This document shows, one piece after another, positions 1 to 6,643 of a stretch of DNA of 10,525 nucleotides. This DNA comes from Caldilineaceae bacterium (GTDB lineage Bacteria > Chloroflexota > Anaerolineae > Caldilineales > Caldilineaceae), in the NCBI GenBank assembly GCA_026645575.1, contig JAPKMW010000181.1:1-10525 (forward strand), written 5' to 3'. The stretch's first letter is position 1. Each line of letters begins with the position of its first letter. The notes below the pieces were generated by a model. That model saw only the letters and a program-made list of their open reading frames with translations, was not told the DNA's origin and made no database searches. Made by a program: the position numbers and the translations under genes.

Positions 1-1955
1 TCCACCGTAATCGGCGTCTCTTTGCCGTCGATCTGGGTGACAATATAGCGCCCGGCGTTGGTCACATGCACTTCAAAGCCCACCACTTCGATCACATCAT
101 GGGTGACATAGGGAATGCCGCCTGGATCACGGAGGGGCGGCGGGTCGTCCGTGCCGGCGTTGCCGTCGCGCGTTGCCCCGCCAAACGACTTGGTGAGAAA
201 AGCTTGCCCGAAAAGCTGCGTCGCATTGGTATAGTCATACACCCGGAAAACCAGCTTATCATCCGGCGGATAGAGGCGCGTGCCGCGGCCAACCATCTGA
301 TAAAAGGCAATCGGTGATTGCACATAGCGAAAGAAGACAATGTTGGCAATGCGCGGGACATCGACGCCCGTCGAGAGTAGATCAACCGTGGTGGCAACAA
401 AATAGCTATTGGCGCTGCTGCGAAAATCGGGTAACAGATCATTGCCGGAGCTGTTGGCTGTGCATTTAAAAGCATAATGGGGCTTGGGTGGACGATTCTG
501 CTGCCGGCACCAGCGTTGATAGAGATTATTCAACAGGGCTGCAATCTGATCGGCATGATTGTCCGTTGCACAGAAAATGACTGTCTTCTGCTCCGGCCCG
601 CCGGTCTCCAGCAGATAGCGAAAGAGATCCTCGCTCATCGCTAACTGGCGATCGGGCAGAATGATCTGCCGCTCAAAGCTGGGTTTGTCGTAAAGTTCAC
701 GGATCGTTTCGGGCGACGCCGGTTGACCGGTGAGCGGATTGATCGGATGACGGGCAATGACCTCCTCAATGCTGATGCCGGTACGATCCAAGTTAACGCG
801 CCCCAGTTGAATTTCACAGGCGGCCAGATAGCCGTCGCTAATGCCCTGCGCCAACCTGTATTCATAAACCGGCTCGCCGAAGTAAGCGATGTTGTCGGCT
901 GTAATTTGGGCATCAAGCGCGGTTGCCGGCGTAGTGGTTTTCACCTCAATCTGGCGGGGCGTGGCGGTTAAGCCAATGTGAACGGCTTCGGTATTGCGCT
1001 TGAGAATGATCGACCATTTGCCCCAGGCCGAGCGGTGGCATTCATCAATGATGACATGGCTAAAGTAGTTTTCAGGATAATGTTGCAGGAAAAAGTTGGC
1101 ATAGTGCTCATCTTGTTGATCAGTGTCACCCGTTTCGACATCCAATGTCTGGTAGGTCGCAATTAAGATCCGGGCATTTTTCTGGGGGTTCTTCGCCGAG
1201 ACCTCCTGGGCGTCGTTGCCAAAGATATTTTGGAAGGTGCTGATCGCCTGTTCACGCAATTCGGTGCGATCACAAACGAACAGCACCCGACCGAGCTGAC
1301 CGGCATCGGCAATCCGTTTCAGTAGATAGGCGGCAATTCTGGTCTTGCCGGAACCCGTGGCCAGACTCAACAGCATGCGCTTTTCGCCGGCAGCAATCTT
1401 TTCCAACACCGCGCGAATGGCGGCATCCTGATAGTAGCGCCGCACCGAATCACCGCCCGTGTAGGGCATCAGCAGTGGCTTGGCGGCCTCATCCTCTAAT
1501 GTGAAGCCTTTGTGACGTTCATACCGCTGGCGCAATTCGGTCGGTGTGGGGAATTCACTCATCGGTTTGGGGGGCGTGGTTTCGCCGGTACTATGATTGT
1601 ATTCCACATAGCGGTAGCCATTTGAGGTAAAGACAAAGGGCACATTGAGCCGTTCGGCATCGGCATACTGTTTGGCTTGTTCTAAGCCATGATGGGGCGG
1701 CAGGGTATTCTTTTTAGCTTCAATCAGCGCCACGGCCACTGGTTCAGCATGACCGGCAACCTGAATGCGCAACAGATAATCGGCAAATTTTTGCTCGCGT
1801 TTCCAGCGCCCGCGCACCTTGTAGATGCCGCCGGCATTGACTTCACGGCTAATGTTATATTCTTTCCAGCCGCGCGCATAAAGCGCCGGATCAATCAGCT
1901 TGGCGCGTGTGTCAGCTTCGCTATAATCAGGAATTGCTTGATTTTGGTTGCTCAT
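1..1955 (-). CDS. hsdR: Type I restriction enzyme R subunit (HsdR), N-terminal 651 residues, cut by left edge
   Basis: This is the motor and nuclease subunit of a type I restriction-modification enzyme, which translocates and cuts unmethylated foreign DNA with HsdM and HsdS. The start is the ATG at 1955-1953 (MSNQNQAIPDYSEADTRAKL); I see no strong Shine-Dalgarno. Residues about 1-120 hold a PD-(D/E)xK nuclease core with D59 and E79-A-K81. The SF2 helicase follows: Walker A ATGSGKT at 199-205, DECH box at 304-307, LTATP at 329-333, motif V (TTVDLLSTGVDVP) near 530, and QMVGRGTR at 553-560. The reading is open to base 3, so the rest of the second RecA domain's tail and the C-terminal HsdM-contact region lie outside. 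The arrangement looks like the EcoEI-type R subfamily. No hsdM or hsdS lies on its 5' side; they may be beyond the left edge. All motifs are intact, so I see no sign of decay. Confidence 0.93.
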   Translation of the reverse strand, partial: MSNQNQAIPDYSEADTRAKLIDPALYARGWKEYNISREVNAGGIYKVRGRWKREQKFADYLLRIQVAGHAEPVAVALIEAKKNTLPPHHGLEQAKQYADAERLNVPFVFTSNGYRYVEYNHSTGETTPPKPMSEFPTPTELRQRYERHKGFTLEDEAAKPLLMPYTGGDSVRRYYQDAAIRAVLEKIAAGEKRMLLSLATGSGKTRIAAYLLKRIADAGQLGRVLFVCDRTELREQAISTFQNIFGNDAQEVSAKNPQKNARILIATYQTLDVETGDTDQQDEHYANFFLQHYPENYFSHVIIDECHRSAWGKWSIILKRNTEAVHIGLTATPRQIEVKTTTPATALDAQITADNIAYFGEPVYEYRLAQGISDGYLAACEIQLGRVNLDRTGISIEEVIARHPINPLTGQPASPETIRELYDKPSFERQIILPDRQLAMSEDLFRYLLETGGPEQKTVIFCATDNHADQIAALLNNLYQRWCRQQNRPPKPHYAFKCTANSSGNDLLPDFRSSANSYFVATTVDLLSTGVDVPRIANIVFFRYVQSPIAFYQMVGRGTRLYPPDDKLVFRVYDYTNATQLFGQAFLTKSFGGATRDGNAGTDDPPPLRDPGGIPYVTHDVIEVVGFEVHVTNAGRYIVTQIDGKETPITV

Positions 1956-1980
1956 CGGCAGTGATAATCGACTTTATCCA

Positions 1981-2004
1981 TACCTATGTCGTAGTCGATA
2001 GGTA
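1981..2004. repeat. Inverted repeat in the hsdR leader (possible operator or hairpin)
   Basis: TACCTAT at 1981-1987 and ATAGGTA at 1998-2004 are perfect 7-base inverted repeats around a 10-base loop. A second, overlapping pair is ATCGACT (1967-1973) with AGTCGAT (1993-1999). Both lie between the candidate hsdR promoter and the hsdR start, so they could bind a regulator or form alternative hairpins in the leader mRNA. No protein is known to me that binds them. Confidence 0.4.
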
Positions 2005-2039
2005 ATTTGTTCATTTCAGATCTGGGACGAATGTTTTCT

Positions 2040-2067
2040 ATTATCATTAATCGCTAAAATCTTACAA
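2040..2067 (-). promoter_or_regulatory. Candidate sigma70-type promoter for hsdR
   Basis: Read on the minus strand, a TTGTAA (-35, 2067-2062) and a GATAAT (-10, 2045-2040) are 16 bases apart, with 4/6 and 5/6 matches to consensus. This would give a leader of roughly 75-80 bases before the hsdR ATG at 1955. The leader contains the inverted repeat at 1981-2004. This is prediction from sequence only. Confidence 0.35.
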
Positions 2068-2099
2068 ATCCTTCAATTCCTGAAAATATTTTGTAGAAT

Positions 2100-2165
2100 T
2101 ACTTACCTGGACAAATTGTCCTGCTGGAAATTCAGCGAACCACTTGCGTGGACAGCAAAATGGTA
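2100..2165 (-). pseudogene. Possible scrap of an ISL3-like transposase zinc-binding region
   Basis: In one minus-strand frame the translation includes FCCPRKWFAEFPAGQFVQV. The CPR-x-x-FAE pattern resembles the zinc-ribbon part of ISL3-family (IS204/IS1001/IS1096/IS1165) transposases, where a Cys-Pro-Arg followed by Phe-Ala-Glu is common. The expected spacer between the two cysteines is missing, no start codon is present, and a stop lies about 30 residues upstream in that frame. A competing 60-codon frame (2285-2103) has no recognisable content. If real, it is a short dead remnant; a chance match is quite possible. Confidence 0.25.
2109..2121. repeat. Near-perfect palindrome GGACAAATTGTCC, copy 1
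   Basis: The six bases GGACAA and TTGTCC are exact inverted repeats around one A. A related, less perfect copy (GAACAAATGTCC) lies at 2300-2311 in front of the WGR gene, and both are followed by TG. The pair could be regulator sites or leftovers of an element that once spanned the stretch between them. Confidence 0.4.
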
Positions 2166-2299
2166 GTGCAATTCTCCTGTGGCGACTGCTTGCAAGATCT
2201 GTTCTACTGCTATCAAGTCACCATTAGGAACTTCGGCGGTCTCCCTGGTTATGGCACCGTGCGAAAACAGGGATAAAAAATGCAAATTGATAACAACTA

Positions 2300-2311
2300 G
2301 AACAAATGTCC
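2300..2311. repeat. Degenerate second copy of the GGACAA/TTGTCC palindrome
   Basis: GAACAAATGTCC lies 9 bases before the TATAAT at 2321, so it would cover the -35 zone of the WGR gene promoter. It differs from the copy at 2109 by one substitution and one missing base. The position suits an operator, but this is inference. Confidence 0.3.
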
Positions 2312-2320
2312 TGATTAATG

Positions 2321-2326
2321 TATAAT
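2321..2326 (+). promoter_or_regulatory. Candidate -10 box for the WGR gene
   Basis: A perfect TATAAT stands 54 bases before the ATG at 2381. The -35 position (about 2298-2303, TAGAAC) is poor, so the promoter may need an activator or be weak. The degenerate palindrome at 2300-2311 overlaps the -35 zone. Confidence 0.3.
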
Positions 2327-2380
2327 TGAGCTAATCTTATGACAAAGTGCGACTGCCGTTATACAGAAGAGGAGCAAGGC

Positions 2381-2734
2381 ATGGCTGATACAGACAAAGC
2401 CCTTCCTGCTAAACAGTTTTATTCCCAGTTTACGTATGTCTTGTTAGAGCGAGTAGATAATATAGCCAATGTCAATCGCTTCTACTACCTAGCTTGGCAG
2501 CCGACGCTCTTGGAAAGTGGCGCCGTTATTCGTTGTTACGGGCGTAGAGATGGGGCGCGTCGTGTTTTGGCGCCGTTGCCTTTTGCTTCCTTCGCCGAAG
2601 CATGGCCGTTGATCGGCGCCATCCTGCGCTTGCGATTCAAGCACGGGTACCGACTTGTGGCACCGAACGATGCACAGGCTATACCAGAGTACCAATTGTC
2701 GCAACAAAACGAGCGTTTTCTTCCTTTGATATAA
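2381..2734 (+). CDS. Small WGR-like domain protein, 117 aa
   Basis: The centre of this protein (about residues 24-80) matches the WGR domain pattern: N-x-x-RFYYL, then a strand with the R-x-x-GRR-x-G signature (RCYGRRDG), then a FASFAEAW helix start and ending in K-x-GYR. WGR domains occur in PARPs, in MolR-like regulators and as tiny stand-alone proteins; in PARPs they touch DNA. Here the name-giving Trp is a Tyr (CYGRRDG). I chose the ATG at 2381 because AGAGGAG ends 6 bases before it; an upstream in-frame ATG at 2339 lacks a ribosome site and would add 14 residues. It is soluble, with no signal peptide or membrane segment. The serine recombinase follows 79 bases later with its own promoter-like box. 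Its role is unknown; a DNA-binding accessory or regulatory function is only a guess. Confidence 0.75.
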   Translation: MADTDKALPAKQFYSQFTYVLLERVDNIANVNRFYYLAWQPTLLESGAVIRCYGRRDGARRVLAPLPFASFAEAWPLIGAILRLRFKHGYRLVAPNDAQAIPEYQLSQQNERFLPLI

Positions 2735-2758
2735 CTGATGTTAATCCTATGTAACCTT

Positions 2759-2767
2759 TGTTATAAT
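2759..2767 (+). promoter_or_regulatory. Extended -10 promoter for the serine recombinase
   Basis: TGTTATAAT is a perfect extended -10 (TG-n-TATAAT), 46 bases before the recombinase ATG at 2814. No good -35 is seen, which is usual for extended -10 promoters. It lies in the 79-base gap after the WGR gene. Confidence 0.45.
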
Positions 2768-2813
2768 GGATGAATTTACTATCGATTTTGTGTTATCTTA
2801 GGACAGTTAGAAA

Positions 2814-3458
2814 ATGACCAAGACCTTAGCCTATTTGCGTGCCTCAACCGATAAACAGGATCTACGGAATCAGAAACTCGAAATTCTGGAATACGCGCGC
2901 GAAAAGCGTCTCCATGTCGATGAGTTTATCCAACTCACCATTTCTTCCCGAAAAGACCGTCGTCAGCGACGGATCGAAGAAGTGATGGAAATTTTGACGG
3001 CTGGGGACATTTTGATCGTCACCGAACTTTCCCGCCTCGGACGCAGCACGGGTGAGGTGATCACGTTGATCAATGAGTTGCTCACGTTTCAGATTCGCGT
3101 AATTGTTATCAAACAGAATCTAGACCTGCATCATCAACAGGACATGACCGCCAAAGTCATGATCACCCTCTTTTCCCTCTTTGCCGAGCTAGAGCGGGAT
3201 TTGATCAGCCTGCGCACCAAAGAAGCGTTGGCCGCCAAAAAAGCGCAGGGCATCCAACTCGGCAAACCAAAGGGGACCGTGCAAGCCAGTGTGTATGATA
3301 AAGACCGCAGTCGTATTGTGGAGCTATTGCGCTTGGGCCTATCTGCCCGCAAGATCGCCGAACAACACTTGACCTACGGCCACCCTTCCAGCCTGAGTTA
3401 TTACATCAATACACGCAAGCTGCGTGCGGAAGCGCAGAAGAATAAGACAAAGCAGTAA
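2814..3458 (+). CDS. Small serine recombinase (invertase/resolvase family, Mpi-like), 214 aa
   Basis: It performs site-specific DNA recombination through a 5'-phosphoserine link. The N-terminal catalytic domain (about 1-140) has YLRASTDKQD with the nucleophile S11 and R9, and the ELSRLGRS signature near residue 75 with the active-site arginines. A long helix follows (FAELERDLISLRTKEAL), ending in the usual QLGKPKGT hinge near 150. The C-terminus (about 160-205) looks like a helix-turn-helix (SRIVELLRLGLSARKIAEQ). The ISSRK and TLIV-like GDILIVTELSRLGRS segments resemble the master DNA invertase Mpi group of Bacteroides. Length is normal for small invertases. AGGA at 2800-2803 precedes the ATG by 10 bases. 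It sits alone between the WGR gene and ietA. It could invert a promoter, resolve a mobile unit, or be the remaining mobility gene of the island. No matched pair of crossover sites was found in the window. Confidence 0.9.
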   Translation: MTKTLAYLRASTDKQDLRNQKLEILEYAREKRLHVDEFIQLTISSRKDRRQRRIEEVMEILTAGDILIVTELSRLGRSTGEVITLINELLTFQIRVIVIKQNLDLHHQQDMTAKVMITLFSLFAELERDLISLRTKEALAAKKAQGIQLGKPKGTVQASVYDKDRSRIVELLRLGLSARKIAEQHLTYGHPSSLSYYINTRKLRAEAQKNKTKQ

Positions 3459-3491
3459 ATTTTTCGTAGACGCCCTGTTCGGCATCACTAT

Positions 3492-3518
3492 GTATGGTAC
3501 AATGTATTCCACCATTAC
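3492..3518. repeat. Imperfect palindrome overlapping a promoter-like box upstream of ietA
   Basis: GTA at 3492 and TAC ending at 3518 frame an imperfect inverted repeat: ATGGT (3494-3498) pairs with ACCAT (3511-3515), and the 9-base palindrome TACAATGTA sits at 3498-3506. Its length of about 27 bases is like the crossover sites of small serine recombinases, and it lies just 33 bases past the recombinase gene. An operator for ietAS is equally possible. Confidence 0.3.
3495..3503 (+). promoter_or_regulatory. Candidate extended -10 promoter for ietAS
   Basis: TGGTACAAT matches the extended -10 form TG-n-TAnAAT and would give a leader of about 90 bases before the ietA ATG at 3602. It is embedded in the imperfect palindrome at 3492-3518. 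A second possibility is the perfect -35 box TTGACA at 3536-3541, but no good -10 stands at the right distance from it. Confidence 0.35.
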
Positions 3519-3601
3519 TTCTTTTTTGAATTGGTTTGACACTACGTGAAGCTTGTAAGTAAGCTGGCGTCATCGCAAAAAGGTGGCGTAGGAGATAAAC
3601 C

Positions 3602-4576
3602 ATGGCGCGGGCCGATTTAATTCTCAATCTGGTACAGGCAGGTGCAGAAAGAGATGATGCGCTCTTTAAGCGAACCGTTGAAGCAATAATTGCCGAAGAG
3701 CGCGCCAAACAACATCACGTACTGGCCAACAATCTTGAAAAACATCTGCAAAAGAATGGTTCAGCTTCTTCCCATCGTCTGAAGGTCGTGAATGAGCGAG
3801 TCGGGGATCTGTTGGTAGAAGTTACACCGCGCCTGACTTTCCAGGATCTCATTTTGTCAGAAGCAGTTAGAGAAATTTGTCTCGATCTGGTGGAAGAGCA
3901 ACACCGAAAAGAACTTTTACGTTCGTATAACCTGGAGCCGCGCCATCGTCTTCTTTTGGTCGGCCCGCCGGGCAATGGGAAAACGTCTCTAGCCGAAGCC
4001 CTGGCGGAGGCGCTTATGGTTCCCTTATTTGTTGTTCGTTATGAAGGGATCATCGGCGCTTATCTTGGCGAAACGGCAGTGCGTCTCAAGCGGCTGTTTG
4101 AATTTGTTCGCACACTGCATTGCGTTCTGTTTTTTGACGAATTCGATACTTTGGGCAAAGAGCGCAGCGACAATCATGAAACAGGTGAGATCAAGCGCGT
4201 TGTCAGTTCGCTTCTGTTGCAAATTGATACGCTGCCTAGTCATGTCATTGTGACGACGGCTACCAACCATCCAGAATTACTGGATCGTGCTGTTTGGCGA
4301 AGATTTCAGGTGAGACTTGCGTTGCCGCGGCCATCCGTAGAACAACGAATTGAGTGGTTTGAGCGCTTTTGTACCAGGCTGAGTCAACCCCATGACTATT
4401 CACCTTGTCTATTGGCCGAAAAGTTAGAAGGGGCCAGTTTTTCTGAAATGGAAGAATTTGGCGCTACAATTCTCCGCCAGTATATCCTCGCCTTACCAAA
4501 TGCAAAACTCAATCAAATTATCAGCCACTCTCTAGACCAGTGGCAAGCACAGGTACAAATTCCGCGTGAAGACTAA
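3602..4576 (+). CDS. ietA: AAA+ ATPase of an IetAS-type defence pair, 324 aa
   Basis: This is a classical-type AAA+ ATPase paired with a subtilisin-like protease. An N-terminal helical part (1-75) precedes the ATPase core: Walker A GPPGNGKT at 121-128 (K127), an aromatic-glycine pore-loop-like AYLGET near 153, Walker B VLFFDEFDTL with D179 and E180, sensor-1 N222 in TTATNHPELLDR, and arginines in DRAVWRRF about residue 230-236 that can serve as fingers. The small helical lid ends near 310. The start is secure: TAGGAG at 3589-3594 lies 7 bases before the ATG. The S8 protease starts 12 bases after its stop, so the two are surely one operon. The pair matches IetA/IetS, first named on Agrobacterium Ti plasmids and later reported to protect against phages. 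A likely role is to sense, unfold or deliver a target to the protease; the trigger is not known to me. Confidence 0.88.
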   Translation: MARADLILNLVQAGAERDDALFKRTVEAIIAEERAKQHHVLANNLEKHLQKNGSASSHRLKVVNERVGDLLVEVTPRLTFQDLILSEAVREICLDLVEEQHRKELLRSYNLEPRHRLLLVGPPGNGKTSLAEALAEALMVPLFVVRYEGIIGAYLGETAVRLKRLFEFVRTLHCVLFFDEFDTLGKERSDNHETGEIKRVVSSLLLQIDTLPSHVIVTTATNHPELLDRAVWRRFQVRLALPRPSVEQRIEWFERFCTRLSQPHDYSPCLLAEKLEGASFSEMEEFGATILRQYILALPNAKLNQIISHSLDQWQAQVQIPRED

Positions 4577-4588
4577 TATTGGAAGAAG

Positions 4589-6643
4589 ATGAACAACAGA
4601 CCATTACTATTATTCCCACAACCGCAATTGGTAGGTCGCTCAAAACCCGGCGGCAAACCGCGCAATCCACACGTACCTTCACACCAAAGGCAGGTTCAAC
4701 GGCTAGCGCCGCAATTCCGTGAATTACAACTGGCCGTGGCCAGTATCAGTGGCAGTGCCAGTGGTTTGCCTTCTGAACAAGTGATCGTGTTGGAAACTGT
4801 TGGTGGAATAGAGGAATTTGTAGGCGCTGTTCAGCGCCTGGGTCTTGAATGGTTAGGGGAGGTGGATCAATCCGATATTCCGCCGGATGATGATTTCTTT
4901 CAAGATGAAGCGCATCGCGAAAAATCGCTTGGCGGGCGGCTTTACCTCACGATGGCGAGTCAAGCAGCTATCAACCAACTCTTGTCTCTATGGGCCAATT
5001 ATAGTCAGAATGAGCAATACGAATTTGATTATGGTTTGAGTAAATGGCGAGATGTCTTTAAACAATTGAGGACAATTCGTCGCTGGGGTGTACAAGATCG
5101 TTTGCTAGAAACCGGCATTTTGGCGGATTGGCAGGAGCGTATTCGTGAGAATCAAGAGCGCGTCCGTTGTGAGGTAGAACTTTGGTATCATGACACTGAA
5201 ACAGGAGCAAGAGCAAGTCAAAGAGAGATTGCACAACTAGTTGCTGAAGAGGGCGGTGAGGTAATCGATGTTTGTCGTTTACCTTCAATTGCCTACCATG
5301 CGCTGCTTGTAGAACTTCCGCTCAGCGCTGTTTCCAAGGTTATGGCAAATACCTCGACCAGTTTGGTTAGTTGTAATCAGGTGATGTTCTTTAAACCAGT
5401 CGGACAGCTTGCCATCCCCTTGCCGGACGATGAACCTTTCACAGAAACTGACGCTTTAGGTGTTTTTACGGAAGCTGTCACACAAGAGCCAGTAGTAGCG
5501 CTTCTCGATGGTTTGCCACTGGCTAATCACCAATACCTGGCAAATCGAATTGTTATCGATGATCCCGATGAATGGGGTAATGAATATCCGTTTGAATATC
5601 GGAATCACGGAACAGCAATGGCGTCCCTGATCATTCACGGGGAATTGGATGCCAATGAACAGCCGCTTGCTCGGCCTTTGTATGTGCGGCCTATTTTGAA
5701 GCCTGATCTATCGGATTGGCGTGCGGAAAAACGCGAAGTCATGCCTGATGATTTATTGCCTGTCAATTTAGTGTACCGAGCTGTTCGGCGCATGTTTGAA
5801 GGTGAAAATGGGCACCCACCATCTGCTCCCTATGTACGTATTATCAATTTCTCTGTGGGTGATCCGAATCGGTTGTTCTACCAATTGATGACCCCGCTGG
5901 CTCGTCTACTAGACTGGCTAAGTTTCCAATACAACGTACTCTTTGTTGTCAGTGCAGGCAATCATTCTTCCGAAATTGTACTCGATGTGGAACGGTCTCT
6001 GTTTAGTAGTCTGTCACCAGAGGCATGTCAAGCGGCAGTCATCAAGGCGATTGTGGCTGATCTGCGCAATCGAAGGCTGCTGGCGCCGGGTGAAGCGCTC
6101 AACGTTCTCACCATCGGTGCAACCCATCACGACCAAGCCCCAAGTATACCGATCGGTCACCTGATCGATCCGTTTATCTCTAATAATCTGCCCAGTCCCT
6201 TTAGTGCCTTTGGCTTTGGCTATCGCCGAGCGGTAAAACCGGATGTACTGCTGCCGGGCGGACGGCAACTTTATAGTGAGAAACTGGGTAACGCCCATCC
6301 ACAGGCAACCTTAAAGATAAACACTTCAACTACGCGACCACCAGGACAGCGCGTAGCGGCAACAAGCCCAACGCCTGGTACAGTAAATGCCTTTCGTTAT
6401 ATACGCGGTACCAGTAATGCGGCTGCGCTCGCAACGCGCACCCTGGCTCAATTGTACGAAACAGTTAGCTTACTCCAATCCGATGACTACGAGGGTAAAG
6501 GTTTATCGGAACACTATTACTCTGTCTTACTTAAAACGCTCATTGTGCATGGCGCGCGTTGGGGTGAAACCTATAATCTACTTGAGTCGGTTCTAAAAAA
6601 GCAGACGAAGCGCGCCAGATTCAAAGAATATTGGCCGCCCTGA
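4589..6643 (+). CDS. ietS: Subtilisin-like (S8) serine protease of the IetAS pair, zero-frame product of 684 aa
   Basis: A cytoplasmic-looking serine protease without signal peptide. Residues 1-295 form the N-terminal region typical of this IetS-type group. The S8 domain holds the full triad: D307 in VVALLDGLP, H340 in RNHGTAMASL and S609 in RGTSNAAAL, plus the oxyanion N458 in VVSAGNHSS. So the zero-frame product should be catalytically competent. It ends abruptly at a TGA after KEYWPP, while the conserved continuation (IGYGVVDPKRVLNCT...) is in the -1 frame. The last 13 residues, after K671, therefore look like read-out of the wrong frame. The ATG is 12 bases after the ietA stop; GGAAGAAG just before it is a close, modest ribosome site, and coupling to ietA is likely. 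Full length after a -1 shift would be about 858 aa. Alternatives are a damaged gene or a one-base sequencing error. Confidence 0.88.
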   Translation: MNNRPLLLFPQPQLVGRSKPGGKPRNPHVPSHQRQVQRLAPQFRELQLAVASISGSASGLPSEQVIVLETVGGIEEFVGAVQRLGLEWLGEVDQSDIPPDDDFFQDEAHREKSLGGRLYLTMASQAAINQLLSLWANYSQNEQYEFDYGLSKWRDVFKQLRTIRRWGVQDRLLETGILADWQERIRENQERVRCEVELWYHDTETGARASQREIAQLVAEEGGEVIDVCRLPSIAYHALLVELPLSAVSKVMANTSTSLVSCNQVMFFKPVGQLAIPLPDDEPFTETDALGVFTEAVTQEPVVALLDGLPLANHQYLANRIVIDDPDEWGNEYPFEYRNHGTAMASLIIHGELDANEQPLARPLYVRPILKPDLSDWRAEKREVMPDDLLPVNLVYRAVRRMFEGENGHPPSAPYVRIINFSVGDPNRLFYQLMTPLARLLDWLSFQYNVLFVVSAGNHSSEIVLDVERSLFSSLSPEACQAAVIKAIVADLRNRRLLAPGEALNVLTIGATHHDQAPSIPIGHLIDPFISNNLPSPFSAFGFGYRRAVKPDVLLPGGRQLYSEKLGNAHPQATLKINTSTTRPPGQRVAATSPTPGTVNAFRYIRGTSNAAALATRTLAQLYETVSLLQSDDYEGKGLSEHYYSVLLKTLIVHGARWGETYNLLESVLKKQTKRARFKEYWPP

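Noticed and set aside
2103..2285. A 60-codon minus-strand frame as a small gene
   Set aside because: No ribosome site is seen, its content matches nothing I know, and another frame of the same stretch has the only suggestive motif.
2339..2380. Upstream start for the WGR gene at 2339
   Set aside because: The added 14 residues lack a ribosome site, while AGAGGAG stands right before the ATG at 2381 and would otherwise be coding.
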